From positions 85,417-122,241 of the forward strand of contig JACXUV010000005.1 of NCBI GenBank assembly GCA_014763715.1: a stretch of DNA of 36,825 nucleotides. Direction: 5' to 3'. The notes under the pieces are model-generated. The model searched no databases, was not told where the DNA came from, and was given only the letters and a program-made list of their open reading frames with translations. The number at the start of each line of letters is the position of its first letter. The first letter of the stretch is position 1. This DNA is from Rhodobacterales bacterium. Lineage in GTDB: Bacteria; Pseudomonadota; Alphaproteobacteria; Caulobacterales; Hyphomonadaceae. The position numbers and the translations under genes were made by a program. This document shows positions 1 to 9,125 of this stretch, piece by piece.

Positions 1-37
1 TCATCTGCCGCTGACTGTTATCGATAAGGGGTCCGCC

Positions 38-859
38 ATGTCCGCTGACGCGACCGGAGCTGCCGCTGGGGCAGCTCGTGTCAATCCAAACGCGCCGACG
101 GAAGAAACCGTCCTTGCGGTCGAACACTATACCGACCGCCTGTTCCGCTTCCGCATCACCCGCCCGCGCAGCTTCCGCTTCCGTTCGGGCGAGTTCGTGA
201 TGATCGGCCTGCCCAAGGAAGATGGCCGTCCCTTGCTGCGCGCCTATTCCGTTGCCTCCCCGGCCTGGGACGAGGAACTGGAATTCTATTCCATCAAGGT
301 GCCGGACGGGCCGCTGACCTCCCGCCTCTGCCACATCCAGCCGGGTGACAGGGTGCTGCTGGGCAAGAAACCGACCGGCACGCTGGTTCTGGACGCGCTC
401 CTCCCCGGCAAACGTCTCTACATGTTCTCCACGGGAACCGGTTTTGCCCCCTTCGCCAGCCTCGTGCGCGACCCTGACACATATGAACGCTATGAAGAGG
501 TCATCGTCACCCATACGTGCCGGGAAGTGGCAGAGTTGACCTATTCGCGTAATTTGGTGGCCGATTTGGTTAACGACCCTCTCGTAGGGGAAATGGTGGC
601 CGGCAAGCTCCGCCTCTACACTACCTGCACCCGTGAACCGCATGAACACCAGGGCCGCATCACAGACCTCATCGAATCCGGAAAAATCTTCGAAGATCTG
701 GGCATTAGCCCACTCGACCCGGCGACTGACCGGGCGATGATCTGCGGCTCCATGGCGATGACGCAAGACACCAAGGCCCTTATGCTCAAAGCTGGCCTGA
801 CAGAGGGCTCCAACGCCTCACCCGCTGAATTCGTTATAGAAAAGGCATTTGCGGGCTAG
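38..859 (+). CDS. fpr: ferredoxin--NADP+ reductase
   Basis: A 273-residue flavoprotein of the bacterial (subclass I) ferredoxin-NADP+ reductase family, expected to move electrons between NADPH and ferredoxin or flavodoxin in the cytoplasm. The FAD-binding beta-barrel comes first, with the RAYS motif at residues 68-71; the NADP(H) domain follows, with GTGFAPF at about 133-139. The C-terminus ends in VIEKAFAG, close to the short C-terminal tail typical of bacterial Fpr. About 20 extra alanine-rich residues precede the family start. An AAGGGG ribosome-binding site lies 7-12 bases before the ATG. The gene stands alone; the next gene starts 44 bases later and encodes an unrelated membrane protein. 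Confidence 0.93.
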   Translation: MSADATGAAAGAARVNPNAPTEETVLAVEHYTDRLFRFRITRPRSFRFRSGEFVMIGLPKEDGRPLLRAYSVASPAWDEELEFYSIKVPDGPLTSRLCHIQPGDRVLLGKKPTGTLVLDALLPGKRLYMFSTGTGFAPFASLVRDPDTYERYEEVIVTHTCREVAELTYSRNLVADLVNDPLVGEMVAGKLRLYTTCTREPHEHQGRITDLIESGKIFEDLGISPLDPATDRAMICGSMAMTQDTKALMLKAGLTEGSNASPAEFVIEKAFAG

Positions 860-903
860 CGTTCACCATGGCATCTAGTCAGCCACTTTAGCTGGGAGGC
901 TGA

Positions 904-1308
904 ATGATGACGCGCAAGCTGATTGGCGCTGTCGTAGGGGTTGTGCTGGCCATGCTGGTCGTCGCCATCGTCCAGATGGTGGGACATCTCCTGTACCCGG
1001 AACCTGAACTGCCTGAGAATCCTTCTCCCCAACAGCTACGGGAAGCCATGGAAGCCGTGCCATTCGGCGCGAATTTCATGAAAGTCCTGTCCTGGTTCTT
1101 TGGCACGTTGATCGGTGTCTGGACAGCACTGCGCATCTCGAATGGCGCGCGCCGGTCGGCTCTCGTCGTGGCCGCCGCCGTGCTACTGCTAACGATTGCC
1201 GTGCTTCTGTCTGTTGCTCATCCGACCTGGATGGTAGCTGGCGGCCTTTTACTGCCCATCCTTGCAACTTTCCTGGCCACTCGTATCGAGCCCTTCGCCG
1301 AAGCCTGA
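904..1308 (+). CDS. small four-helix membrane protein, unknown function
   Basis: A 134-residue protein that I do not assign to a named family. It has hydrophobic segments at about residues 6-28, 58-78, 86-106 and 108-127, so it should be an inner-membrane protein with four helices. A proline- and glutamate-rich loop (about 31-48) follows the first helix. GGGAGG lies just before the start, and ATG codons occur at both 904 and 907; the first is used here. It lies between fpr and the caspase-like gene on the same strand, with a 73-base gap to the latter, so co-transcription is possible but not evident. Confidence 0.7.
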   Translation: MMTRKLIGAVVGVVLAMLVVAIVQMVGHLLYPEPELPENPSPQQLREAMEAVPFGANFMKVLSWFFGTLIGVWTALRISNGARRSALVVAAAVLLLTIAVLLSVAHPTWMVAGGLLLPILATFLATRIEPFAEA

Positions 1309-1381
1309 GCCAACGGCGCCCGCGCCCTCTCGACGTGGTTAAGACCGCCCGCTAGAGTTTTTTCGGTGGGAGGACCCAGCA

Positions 1382-2854
1382 ATGACGAACGGGATATTTG
1401 GTCTTGTCCGGGCGGTTCTGGCTGGCGCGTGCCTGTTTCTGTTGCCACTGGCCACCTCGGCCGCCGAGACTCGGCTGGGTCTTGTCATCTCCCAATCCGA
1501 TTATTCAGGGGCCCTCTCCCGCGTTGGCAGTGCCAGTCAGGAAGCGGATGCCATCGCGTCCGCGCTCATCGAAACCGGCTTCGATGTGACGCGCGCGCAT
1601 GACCTGAACAAGCGCGACCTCGCCGCAACGCTGAATACCTTCCGCCGCAAGGTCGACATGGCCGGGCCGGATGCCGTGGCCTTCGTCTACTATACCGGCC
1701 ATGGCGCCCAGCACCCTGAAAGCGGGGATTCCTACCTCCTAGGCATTGACGCTGAACTGATCGCCGCCTCCGACCTCGCCGCTTATGGGCTCGACATGCA
1801 GACCCAGCGCGACGGCTTTGCCGCGACCGGCGCCAAGGCGGTGTTCCTGGTCTTCGATGCCTGCCGCAATGTGCCGGGCTTTTCCGGCTACAAGGCCGCC
1901 GTAAAAGGCCTCTCCCGCGTCGAAGCCAAGCCGGACATGCTGATTGCCTATGCAACCGGGCTGGATGATGTGGCCAAGGAGGGCGTCTACGCCCCGGTCC
2001 TCGCCGAAGAGATCCGCCGTCCGGGCCAGAAGGCCGAAGACGCCTTCGCCGCCGCCCAGCGCCGCGTGGCCGGGCGTACCAATCGCAGCCAGCTGCCCTG
2101 GACCAACAACCTGCTCTACAACGAGTTCTGCTTCAGCAGCTGCGAGAAGCCCACCGTCATGGAGCGCCCCGCCCCCTTTGAACTGATGATGAGCGGGGCA
2201 GAGCTCGACCGGGCCTTTTCCACGGTCTACGGCACCTATGACACGGCCGTCGTAGAGAACGACAACGATGAAACCTTCGATGTGACGCCTGCCTTTGCGG
2301 TGAAATTCGACGACTACATCGCGCTTGTCTCAAAAGCGAAGAACCGTGAGGATTCCCATGTCGCTACCGGCTATCTCGCCGCGCACTACATCAAGGATGG
2401 CGAAATCATCGGCAAATGGCCCGACCTTGATGTCGGCAACGGTTTCGGCATGCCGCCGGATTACTCCCTGCGTACAGGCCTCCTGAACTATCCGACCATG
2501 ATGGTGCAGGCCGGATACACCGGCCAGGGACAGACAGTCGAATGGCAAACCCTGATCGAGATCACGCCGGACGGGCCGCAGACACGGGCAGAAGTCACCA
2601 CGCTGGATGACACAACGGGCGCCGCCTATGGCGACCTGAAGCCCTGTGTTCTGGAGGGAACGATCAAACCCTCCCGATCCGGCGCGGCCTCTTTCCTGGT
2701 CGACTACAAATTCACCAGCGAGATCAGAGGCGAAGACCATCTGGTCACCTACACACTCGATACGGAGTCCGGCGCCTATGTTCCGGACTTCGAATATGAG
2801 CCGGAAACCTGCGCAACGCTCATGTTCGATGCGCCGGGCAGCGATACGGAATAA
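1382..2854 (+). CDS. exported caspase-family (peptidase C14) protein
   Basis: A 490-residue protein with an N-terminal signal peptide (hydrophobic residues about 9-28, cleavage probably after TSA). The caspase/metacaspase p20 domain covers about 31-250. The catalytic dyad is visible: His107 in YYTGHGAQ and Cys161 in FDACRNVPG. The usual opening strand (ALVIGNxxY) appears as LGLVISQSDY. The remaining 220 residues (about 265-490) form a second region with no motif I recognise; it contains several cysteines and is acidic. Export suggests a periplasmic or envelope-attached protease, but substrate and role are unknown. A GGGAGG ribosome-binding site lies 6-11 bases before the ATG. No partner gene such as a sigma factor or effector is adjacent. 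Confidence 0.85.
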   Translation: MTNGIFGLVRAVLAGACLFLLPLATSAAETRLGLVISQSDYSGALSRVGSASQEADAIASALIETGFDVTRAHDLNKRDLAATLNTFRRKVDMAGPDAVAFVYYTGHGAQHPESGDSYLLGIDAELIAASDLAAYGLDMQTQRDGFAATGAKAVFLVFDACRNVPGFSGYKAAVKGLSRVEAKPDMLIAYATGLDDVAKEGVYAPVLAEEIRRPGQKAEDAFAAAQRRVAGRTNRSQLPWTNNLLYNEFCFSSCEKPTVMERPAPFELMMSGAELDRAFSTVYGTYDTAVVENDNDETFDVTPAFAVKFDDYIALVSKAKNREDSHVATGYLAAHYIKDGEIIGKWPDLDVGNGFGMPPDYSLRTGLLNYPTMMVQAGYTGQGQTVEWQTLIEITPDGPQTRAEVTTLDDTTGAAYGDLKPCVLEGTIKPSRSGAASFLVDYKFTSEIRGEDHLVTYTLDTESGAYVPDFEYEPETCATLMFDAPGSDTE

Positions 2855-2935
2855 GCGCCTTCAAAAGCGAAACTGAACAAATTTCACCGATTACGTTCAG
2901 CGGATCGTCACCACGCCCGTGCTACGGCGTTAAGC

Positions 2936-3604
2936 ATGCTCCGTCAGTTGATTGCCATCCTCATCACCTGTTTTGCGATCGCCTTCGCTTTTGGCGCGCT
3001 GACGGCTGTGCGCTGGCCCTCCATCATGATGGCCGTCAGCTGGCTCGCCCATGACCAGCTGGCCGATGGCCTCGCCACCGTGAACTGGCGCCAGCTCGGC
3101 ATCGACAATGGCGGCCCCTACCTGCTCGCAGCCCTCTGCTTCTACTGTGCCGCTGCCATGGTGGCCGCCCGCCGCCGTGGCGCGGTCGCCTGGTATATCT
3201 GCGGCATGGGCGCTGGCTTCCCTGTATTCTACCTCGTCACCTTCGAGCCTGGCTGGTGGGAAAACCCGAGCATTGCCGAAGGCGCCGTTGCCGGTGTCGG
3301 CGCAGTCGGCGTGCTTCTGCTGATCGCTGTCTGGGAACTGCGCTACCGCCCTGCCCGCCAGGCCGCACAGGCCGAAGCCCCGGCAGAGGAAGCCGCAGCT
3401 CCTGTAATCCAGACCATTGTGGTGCAGCAGGCCGCTGATGGCGAAGAGCCGGTGATCGTGCGCAAACATGTGTTCGGCCAGCCGAAGACGCGCCCGGGCT
3501 TCGTGCCTGCCGCCGTAGCACGCCAGCGGGCGAGCTTCGCCCATCATGGCCGCAAGGCCGCCGCGCGCCGGCAGAAAGTGCTGGAAGCCCGCGGCCTCGC
3601 CTGA
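2936..3604 (+). CDS. membrane protein with basic C-terminal tail, unknown function
   Basis: A 222-residue protein of unknown family. Hydrophobic segments lie at about residues 5-27, 57-76, 81-103 and 117-137, followed by an alanine-rich stretch and a strongly basic tail (about 150-222) that should be cytoplasmic. There is no Shine-Dalgarno before the ATG; instead GCTACGGC ends 7 bases upstream, resembling the -10 element (GCTANAWC) described for Caulobacter housekeeping promoters. The transcript may therefore be leaderless (inference). An inverted repeat CTGAAC/GTTCAG at 2873-2900 lies between this gene and the caspase-like gene and could end that transcript or bind a regulator. Confidence 0.7.
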   Translation: MLRQLIAILITCFAIAFAFGALTAVRWPSIMMAVSWLAHDQLADGLATVNWRQLGIDNGGPYLLAALCFYCAAAMVAARRRGAVAWYICGMGAGFPVFYLVTFEPGWWENPSIAEGAVAGVGAVGVLLLIAVWELRYRPARQAAQAEAPAEEAAAPVIQTIVVQQAADGEEPVIVRKHVFGQPKTRPGFVPAAVARQRASFAHHGRKAAARRQKVLEARGLA

Positions 3605-3694
3605 GGCTGGGCATTTGCCCAAACCGGAATTCCGCTTCGCTTTCAGGCGACATCGCGTATGCTGGGGAAATTAGAGAATTAAGGGAGGGATGCC

Positions 3695-4060
3695 ATGGTT
3701 TTGCGCCGTCTGGCCGGTCTTGCATTGGCAGCCATCGCGCTCTGGCTGCTCTGGGGCGGCATTCACACTGTGAACGTGATCGTTTCGCGCGGCAGCCCCC
3801 TGTCTGACGCCCTCCTCTCCCCGCCGACCAGCCTGTTGCGCATCCTCGGCACCTTTATCGCGGTGCTTGGCGGCCTGCTGGCTGCGGGCGGCAAACGCTT
3901 CGGCGCCGTGCTCAGCCTGATTGGCGTTGCTGTTTTCGTCCTTCTGGCGGCCAGCATGGTGTTGTCGGGTGCAGATTCCTCACTTTGGATGGATGAGGCT
4001 GTCTTTTCGGGCATTCTGGTTGTGCTGACGGGCCTGCTATTTACCCTGCCACGCACCTGA
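3695..4060 (+). CDS. small membrane protein, unknown function
   Basis: A 121-residue hydrophobic protein with about four membrane segments (residues 5-27, 48-66, 70-91, 102-118) and almost no soluble domain. I do not recognise the family. A clear AAGGGAGG ribosome-binding site lies 6-13 bases before the ATG, which fixes the start. A small hairpin (TGGGCA/TGCCCA, 3608-3621) lies after the preceding gene, so this gene is probably transcribed separately. It is followed 97 bases later by lpdA on the same strand. Confidence 0.65.
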   Translation: MVLRRLAGLALAAIALWLLWGGIHTVNVIVSRGSPLSDALLSPPTSLLRILGTFIAVLGGLLAAGGKRFGAVLSLIGVAVFVLLAASMVLSGADSSLWMDEAVFSGILVVLTGLLFTLPRT

Positions 4061-4157
4061 AGCTGCTCTCCCTACCAAGGGCGCATTGATTTCAGGGCGT
4101 AAATGCCTAGGTTGGCGCTCGAATCCCCAGGCCCCTTTTCGCAAGGCAGAATTTCCC

Positions 4158-5564
4158 ATGGCAGAGACCTATGACGTCGTCATCATCGGTGGCGGTCCCG
4201 GCGGCTACAATTGCGCCATCCGTGCAGGACAACTCGGGCTGAAAGTGGCCTGTATCGAGTCCCGCGGCAAACTTGGCGGCACCTGCCTCAATGTCGGCTG
4301 TATCCCGTCAAAGGCCCTGCTGCACACGTCGGACCTGTACCGCGGCGCCCAGCAGGACTTCGAAGCCCTGGGCATCAAGACAGGCAAGCTGGAAATCGAC
4401 GTCGAAAAAATGATCGCCCAGAAGGACGAGACCGTCGAAGGCCTCACCAAAGGGATCGAGTTCCTGTTCAAGAAGAACAAGGCAGAGTACATCAAGGGCC
4501 GCGGCCGCATCGTCGGACCGGGCAAGGTTGAGGTCGACGGCCTCGACGGCAGCAAGCAGACGCTTGAGACGAAAAACATCGTCATCGCCACCGGCTCCGA
4601 ACCTGTCAGCCTGCCGGGCATCGAGATCGACGAAGAGCGCGTCGTTACGAACACCGGCGCCCTGTCGCTGACCACCGTGCCGAAGCGCCTGATCCTGATC
4701 GGTGCTGGCGTCATCGGGCTTGAAATGGGTTCGGTCTGGTCGCGCCTCGGTGCAGAAGTCACCGTGATCGAATATCTCGACCGCATCATGCCGGGCGCCG
4801 ACAGCGAAGTCGCGAAGGAAGCCGAGCGCACCTTCAAGAAGCAGGGCCTCACCTTCCGCCTCGGCCAGAAAGTGACCGGCGTCGAGAAGATGAAGTCGAA
4901 GCTGAAACTGTCCATGGAACCGGCCAAGGGCGGCGAAACGGAAACCCTCGACGCCGACGTCGTCATCGTTGCTGTGGGCCGCCGTGCGTATACGGACGGG
5001 CTGGGTCTCGAAACGGTTGGCGTGACCACCGACAAGCGCGGCGTCGTGCAGGTGACCGATGGCCACTTCAAGGCCGCGGAGGGCGTCTGGGCGATTGGCG
5101 ATTGTATCCACGGCCCGATGCTGGCCCACAAGGCGGAAGACGATGGCGTAGCCGTTGCTGAGCTGATCGCCGGTAAAGCCGGCCATGTGGACTATGACCT
5201 CGTGCCGAGCGTCGTCTACACGAACCCGGAGATCGCCTGGGTCGGCAAGACCGAAGACCAGCTGAAAGAAGCTGGCGTGGAATACGTGAAGAGCAAATTC
5301 CCCTTCATGGCCAACTCCCGCGCCCGCACGAACCATGAGACGACCGGTTTCGTGAAAATCCTGGCCGACAAGAAAACCGACCGCATCCTTGGCGCCCACA
5401 TGATCGGCCCCTGCGTCGGCGAAATGATCGGCGAGCTTTGCGTGGCCATGGAATTCGGCGCTGCGTCCGAAGACATTGCCCGCACCAGCCATGCCCACCC
5501 CACCCTGTCGGAAGCCATCCGCCAGGCCGCGATGGGCATCGAAGGATGGACGATGCAGATGTAG
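4158..5564 (+). CDS. lpdA: dihydrolipoyl dehydrogenase (E3)
   Basis: The E3 subunit of 2-oxoacid dehydrogenase complexes, which reoxidises dihydrolipoamide with NAD+. The protein has 468 residues, the usual length. FAD-binding GGGPGG lies at 11-16, the redox-active disulfide at Cys43 and Cys48 in [12 protein letters not shown], a second dinucleotide fold around GAGVIGLE, and the C-terminal dimer-interface active site at about 445-452 (HAHPTLSE). The open frame extends 24 codons further upstream, but family homology begins at the ATG at 4158 ([16 protein letters not shown]), which is taken as the start. No E1 or E2 gene is visible in the window, so it is either the end of an operon lying elsewhere or a separately transcribed copy. 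A strong hairpin follows directly after the stop. Confidence 0.96.
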   Translation: MAETYDVVIIGGGPGGYNCAIRAGQLGLKVACIESRGKLGGTCLNVGCIPSKALLHTSDLYRGAQQDFEALGIKTGKLEIDVEKMIAQKDETVEGLTKGIEFLFKKNKAEYIKGRGRIVGPGKVEVDGLDGSKQTLETKNIVIATGSEPVSLPGIEIDEERVVTNTGALSLTTVPKRLILIGAGVIGLEMGSVWSRLGAEVTVIEYLDRIMPGADSEVAKEAERTFKKQGLTFRLGQKVTGVEKMKSKLKLSMEPAKGGETETLDADVVIVAVGRRAYTDGLGLETVGVTTDKRGVVQVTDGHFKAAEGVWAIGDCIHGPMLAHKAEDDGVAVAELIAGKAGHVDYDLVPSVVYTNPEIAWVGKTEDQLKEAGVEYVKSKFPFMANSRARTNHETTGFVKILADKKTDRILGAHMIGPCVGEMIGELCVAMEFGAASEDIARTSHAHPTLSEAIRQAAMGIEGWTMQM

Positions 5565-5571
5565 TTTTGCA

Positions 5572-5599
5572 GCGTCCACCGCCCAGAAACGGTGGACGC
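5572..5599 (+). terminator. hairpin after lpdA
   Basis: A perfect 10-base-pair inverted repeat (GCGTCCACCG / CGGTGGACGC) with an 8-base loop begins 7 bases after the lpdA stop codon. No long T-tract follows, so it may act as a transcript 3' end stabiliser or a weak terminator. Confidence 0.6.
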
Positions 5600-5626
5600 G
5601 CGCAAATCCCTTGCTACCTTGACGGC

Positions 5627-6073
5627 ATGTACACGCATGCAGGCGCCGGCTGGCATATACGGGACTATGAAACGAGCGACGGGCAGGCCTGCATGTCGAT
5701 CTTCATGGCGTGCCTGCGGAAGTTTCCCTGGCGCGGCGCCCCGCGGCCCTATGTGGCGCGGCTGATCCAGTCCCTGCCCGGCTCTCGGATCTGGGTCGCT
5801 GAGGAACCGAGCGCCGGCATTATCGGCTTCCTCACCATGCAGCCGCAGGATGCCTATATCGACCATATTTTCGTGCACGAGGACTGGCGCTTCTGCGGCG
5901 TCGGCCGCGGGCTGCTGGCTGTTGCCCGCGAAGCGGCAGAGCAGCCGCTGACACTGGATGTCGACACCCAGAATTTCGGCGCGCGCAAGGCCTATGAAGC
6001 GCTGGGCTGGCATGTGATTGCCGCAGCCGGCGAGGACACCGGCCGCGGGCAACTCCGCCTGATCAGCCCTTAA
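5627..6073 (+). CDS. GNAT family N-acetyltransferase
   Basis: A 148-residue single-domain GNAT acetyltransferase using acetyl-CoA; the substrate cannot be told from sequence. The acetyl-CoA-binding motif A is visible as IFVHEDWRFCGVGRGL at about 81-96, with the RFCGVGRG loop for the pyrophosphate, and motif B as NFGARKAYEALGW at about 116-128. The open frame runs further upstream into lpdA, but the family fold starts at the ATG at 5627. There is no Shine-Dalgarno; GCTACCTT ends 6 bases before the ATG, so a leaderless transcript is plausible. A TGGACG -35-like box would lie inside the preceding hairpin. Confidence 0.85.
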   Translation: MYTHAGAGWHIRDYETSDGQACMSIFMACLRKFPWRGAPRPYVARLIQSLPGSRIWVAEEPSAGIIGFLTMQPQDAYIDHIFVHEDWRFCGVGRGLLAVAREAAEQPLTLDVDTQNFGARKAYEALGWHVIAAAGEDTGRGQLRLISP

Positions 6074-6102
6074 GCGGGATCAGGCCCCATAATCAGGCCA
6101 CC

Positions 6103-6864
6103 CTACTCAGCGCCTGCGAGGCGGGCAGCTTCCTCATCCGAAAGCTCGGAATTGTCGTAGACGTTCGAAACGTCATCGAGGTCGTCCAGCACGTCGAGCA
6201 GCTTCATCAGCGTTTCGGCGGCGTCGCCTTCGATTGGCACCGTGTTCTGCGGCTTCCAGATCAGCTTGGTGGATTTCGCCTCGAGCTTGCCGCCGAAATG
6301 CTCGGCCAGCGCATCGGCTACAGTCTGCAGGTCTTCGCGGGCAGTGTAGATGTAGTGGCCACCTTCATCGGATTCCACGTCCTGGGCGCCAGCCATGATG
6401 GCGGCTTCCATGATCTCGTCTTCGCTGCCGGCTTCCGGCGGATACTCGATCTCGCCAACCTGGTCGAAGCCGAAGGAGACAGAGCCCGTCTCGCCGAGAT
6501 TGCCGCCATTCTTGGAGAAAGCCGTGCGGATGTCGGTTGCGGCGCGGTTACGGTTATCGGTGGAGGCTTCCACGATGATGCCGACGCCGCCGGGGCCGAA
6601 GCCCTCATAGCGGATATCGACATAATCGTCGCCGCCGCCGCCCTGGCCCTTGTCGATGGCGCGCTGGATGTTGTCCTTCGGCATGGACTGGCCGCGGGCG
6701 TTCTGGATGGCGAGGCGCAGGCGCGGATTGCCGTCCGGGTCCGGTCCGCCCATTTTCGAGGCGATGGTAAGTTCCTTGGACAGGCGCGAGAACAGCGCGG
6801 CGCGCTTCTTGTCCTGAGCGCCTTTGCGGTGCTGGATGTTTGCCCATTTACTGTGGCCGGCCAT
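6103..6864 (-). CDS. YebC/PmpR family protein
   Basis: A 253-residue member of the widespread YebC/PmpR family. The hallmark N-terminus [20 protein letters not shown] is intact and the three-domain length is normal. Family members act as DNA-binding regulators in some species and have been linked to relief of ribosome stalling at proline stretches in others; which applies here cannot be told. The ATG has a good GAGAGGG ribosome-binding site. It is the last gene of a run on the minus strand and converges with the GNAT gene, with a 29-base gap. In many proteobacteria yebC lies next to ruvCAB; that context is absent here. Confidence 0.93.
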   Translation of the reverse strand: MAGHSKWANIQHRKGAQDKKRAALFSRLSKELTIASKMGGPDPDGNPRLRLAIQNARGQSMPKDNIQRAIDKGQGGGGDDYVDIRYEGFGPGGVGIIVEASTDNRNRAATDIRTAFSKNGGNLGETGSVSFGFDQVGEIEYPPEAGSEDEIMEAAIMAGAQDVESDEGGHYIYTAREDLQTVADALAEHFGGKLEAKSTKLIWKPQNTVPIEGDAAETLMKLLDVLDDLDDVSNVYDNSELSDEEAARLAGAE

Positions 6865-6957
6865 GAAAACCCTCTCGGCATCGGTTCGAAACTGGAAAGG
6901 TCAGGGCTTTAGCGCATGGGACGCCGAAGGCCAAGGTGGGCCGTCAGCAGGCGCGTT

Positions 6958-7695
6958 TCAGTCGAAAACGGTCGCCACGCCGCCCCGGCCCAGCATTTCC
7001 TGCCGCGCGTCCACATCCGAAATGATCCGGATCAGGCTGACCCCCGCCACGATTGAGAGCACAGCGCTGGCCATCAGCAGGAGAAAGACCATCATCAGGG
7101 AGTCCGACCAGATGCCCGCCAGCCAGGACGGGACACCGCGAAACAGCCAGCTGCCCCACCAGACCGCAAGCAGCGTCCCGGCGCCGGCTTTGTCGCCCAC
7201 CGCCGCCTGGGAGCCCCGATAGATCTGGCTCATGCCCATGACCGGCATCCAGAAATTCGCGAAGGGAATGAAGTACCAGCCCACCGTCCAGCCCGGCGCC
7301 ATCCTGGCGTGGGGCGAGCCGATGGTGAACAGGTTCTTCTGCGCCCGATAGGTAAACCGGCCGACCAGCACGAAGGCGGCAATCCCTGTCAGCAGGATCA
7401 GCCAGTCCGAAAGGACGGCGAGATTCATGCGCTCATCGCCCCCGATTTCGTAGAAAGGGCCCGGCATGCTGCTGGGGGCAAACAGCAATCCCGCCACCAT
7501 CCCGCTTTGCAGGAGAAGTTCGACGCACCAGACGATCAGGAGGATCCGGGCGTAGCGGGCAAAAATGCCGACCGGGCGGGTCTTGCCATCCGGATAGGCG
7601 TGCTCGCGCTGGGCGAGTTCCTGCTTGATCTGGTCGAGGCCTTCCTTGTCCGGCCGCATGACCGCGCCATTCGGCCCGTATTCCACTGAACTCAT
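6958..7695 (-). CDS. DUF4328 domain membrane protein
   Basis: A 245-residue membrane protein matching the DUF4328 pattern: about five helices (residues 46-70, 93-113, 135-155, 172-195, 199-222) and the family-typical short motif FTYRAQKNL before a helix containing WYFIPFANFWMP. Its function is unknown in the family. A GGGG-rich ribosome-binding site precedes the ATG by 6-9 bases. It lies 77 bases downstream of the TetR gene on the same strand and 93 bases before yebC, so it may be co-transcribed with either. Confidence 0.75.
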   Translation of the reverse strand: MSSVEYGPNGAVMRPDKEGLDQIKQELAQREHAYPDGKTRPVGIFARYARILLIVWCVELLLQSGMVAGLLFAPSSMPGPFYEIGGDERMNLAVLSDWLILLTGIAAFVLVGRFTYRAQKNLFTIGSPHARMAPGWTVGWYFIPFANFWMPVMGMSQIYRGSQAAVGDKAGAGTLLAVWWGSWLFRGVPSWLAGIWSDSLMMVFLLLMASAVLSIVAGVSLIRIISDVDARQEMLGRGGVATVFD

Positions 7696-7772
7696 TACAG
7701 TCCCCGCCGCTTCTCAAGGCTGCAGCCTGAACGCGGAACCGGCAAACCGCAAGAGTTGATTGCGCCGCCCGG

Positions 7773-8348
7773 TCAGGTTCCGGCGAGCAGGTCCTGCCGG
7801 GCAGTTTCGAGAGCATTGGCAAACACGGCGGAATCCGCGCTGGCGCGGGCAACCAGCAGGCCGCCCTGAATGGCGACAATGGCCGCGGTGGCCCGGCGGT
7901 GCGCCTCGGATGCAGGAATGCCCGCCCCTTCCAGCGCGGCGGCGAGCGCGGCGATCCAGTCGCGCAGGATGGCCTGCACCTTTCCGGCAGAGTCCGGCGC
8001 GAGGCCGGGCGAGACCATGAGGCTGGCCACCAGGCAGGGTTCGCGCCCGCAATCATACATGTCGCGGGTCGTCTCCAGCATCGCGCCGATCCGGTCTGCC
8101 AGCGGCCCTTCCCCGGCGAGCGGGGCAAGAATGTTCGCCTCGATCTGGCCATGGGCGAAATCGGCCACGGCGGCGACCATCTCATCCTTCCCGCCCGGGA
8201 AGTGATAGTAGAGGCTGGAGCGGCCAAGCCCGGTCGCTTCCGAAATGTCCGACAGGGCCGCGCCCTCGAAGCCGCGATGGCGGAACAGGTCGAACAGTTT
8301 GCGGACAATCTCGTCACGCGAATGGGATGTCTTGGCGGCAGCGGTCAT
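7773..8348 (-). CDS. TetR family transcriptional regulator
   Basis: A 191-residue TetR-type repressor. The helix-turn-helix sits at about residues 28-47 (LSDISEATGLGRSSLYYHF), followed by the conserved PGGKDEMV segment. The C-terminal ligand domain resembles that of regulators such as LmrA/YxaF and is expected to bind a small organic ligand. The frame is open 14 codons further upstream, but the ATG at 8348 has an AAGGG ribosome-binding site 6 bases away and starts at the family-typical position. The gene lies downstream of the AhpD-like gene on the same strand, and the ACCGA/TCGGT palindrome upstream of that gene is the likely operator (inference). Confidence 0.88.
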   Translation of the reverse strand: MTAAAKTSHSRDEIVRKLFDLFRHRGFEGAALSDISEATGLGRSSLYYHFPGGKDEMVAAVADFAHGQIEANILAPLAGEGPLADRIGAMLETTRDMYDCGREPCLVASLMVSPGLAPDSAGKVQAILRDWIAALAAALEGAGIPASEAHRRATAAIVAIQGGLLVARASADSAVFANALETARQDLLAGT

Positions 8349-8417
8349 GGCCGTACCCTTCCGCAAGTGGCCCTGAAAATCAAAGTGCATTTCAGGTCGC
8401 GTTTTCAGGCAAGGTTT

Positions 8418-8449
8418 GGGGGAGAGCGGCGTGATGGCCGCTCTCCCCC
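8418..8449 (-). terminator. strong hairpin after the AhpD-like gene
   Basis: A perfect 13-base-pair stem (GGGGGAGAGCGGC / GCCGCTCTCCCCC) with a 6-base loop lies 38 bases after the stop of the AhpD-like gene and before the TetR start. It is the strongest hairpin in the window but lacks a clean T-run, so it may attenuate rather than fully stop transcription into the regulator gene. A second smaller hairpin (GCCC/GGGC) lies at 8457-8468. Confidence 0.65.
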
Positions 8450-8486
8450 TTCGATGGCCCTTTTGGGCGTTTCCTCAGCTTTGACG

Positions 8487-9047
8487 TCAGGCCGGCTCGG
8501 CCACGCGCTCGGCGGTCACGACCGGGAAGTCGATCTCGGTGGCGAACACTTCATTGAGGTAGTTGGTGAAAACGTTGAGGGCGACATGGCCAACGATTTC
8601 AACGAGTTCACCATCCGACAGGCCAGCGGCGCGGGCGGCGGCAATGTCGGTGTCCTTCAGCTCGCCGCGGGCGATGGCGATCTTGCGGGCGAGCGACACG
8701 GCGGCATCGGTTTTCGCATCCGAAGCGCGGCCGCCGCGAGCGAGGATGATCTCGTCTTCCGGCAGTTTCAGCATGTTGGCCGCGATATAGGAGTGGGCCG
8801 AGTTGCAGTAGGAGCAGCCATTCACGTTCGCAATGGCGAGGGCAATACGCTCACGCGTGGCGGCCGGGAGCTTGCCCTTGCCGAGCGCACCGTTGAGGGA
8901 CAGCAGGCCCTCCAGGGCAGCCGGGCTGTTGGCGGTGAGACGGTAGAGGTTCGGCACGATGCCGAGCGCGGCCTTGACGCCGTTCAGCGAGGCGTGCGCA
9001 GCGGCCGGGGCGTCTTCGATCGTGGCGGGGGTCGGGATACGGGACAT
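8487..9047 (-). CDS. carboxymuconolactone decarboxylase / AhpD-like family protein
   Basis: A 186-residue protein of the CMD/AhpD superfamily. The redox motif is intact: Cys78-x2-Cys81-x3-His85 in NGCSYCNSAHSYIA, preceded by the conserved RERIALAIANVN. Such proteins act as alkylhydroperoxidase-like, thiol-dependent peroxidases. An AAGGA ribosome-binding site lies about 9 bases before the ATG. It is the first gene of a likely unit with the TetR regulator downstream, and its promoter contains a palindrome in the -35/-10 spacer. The arrangement suggests a stress- or compound-induced peroxidase under local repression (inference). Confidence 0.88.
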   Translation of the reverse strand: MSRIPTPATIEDAPAAAHASLNGVKAALGIVPNLYRLTANSPAALEGLLSLNGALGKGKLPAATRERIALAIANVNGCSYCNSAHSYIAANMLKLPEDEIILARGGRASDAKTDAAVSLARKIAIARGELKDTDIAAARAAGLSDGELVEIVGHVALNVFTNYLNEVFATEIDFPVVTAERVAEPA

Positions 9048-9125
9048 GGGGGAGTTCCTTGTTTTCCAGGTGTTTCGACGGGACGTCGGTGAGGGTTTTG
9101 TTGGTTTCCGTCTTTCGACTTCGCT

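Noticed and set aside
4061-4157. CTCGAATCCC word resembling a tRNA T-loop
   Set aside because: No cloverleaf can be drawn around it; no acceptor or anticodon stems.
4308-5579. 423-codon open frame on the minus strand over lpdA
   Set aside because: Antisense shadow of a clear dihydrolipoyl dehydrogenase gene; the translation matches no family and follows high-GC codon bias.
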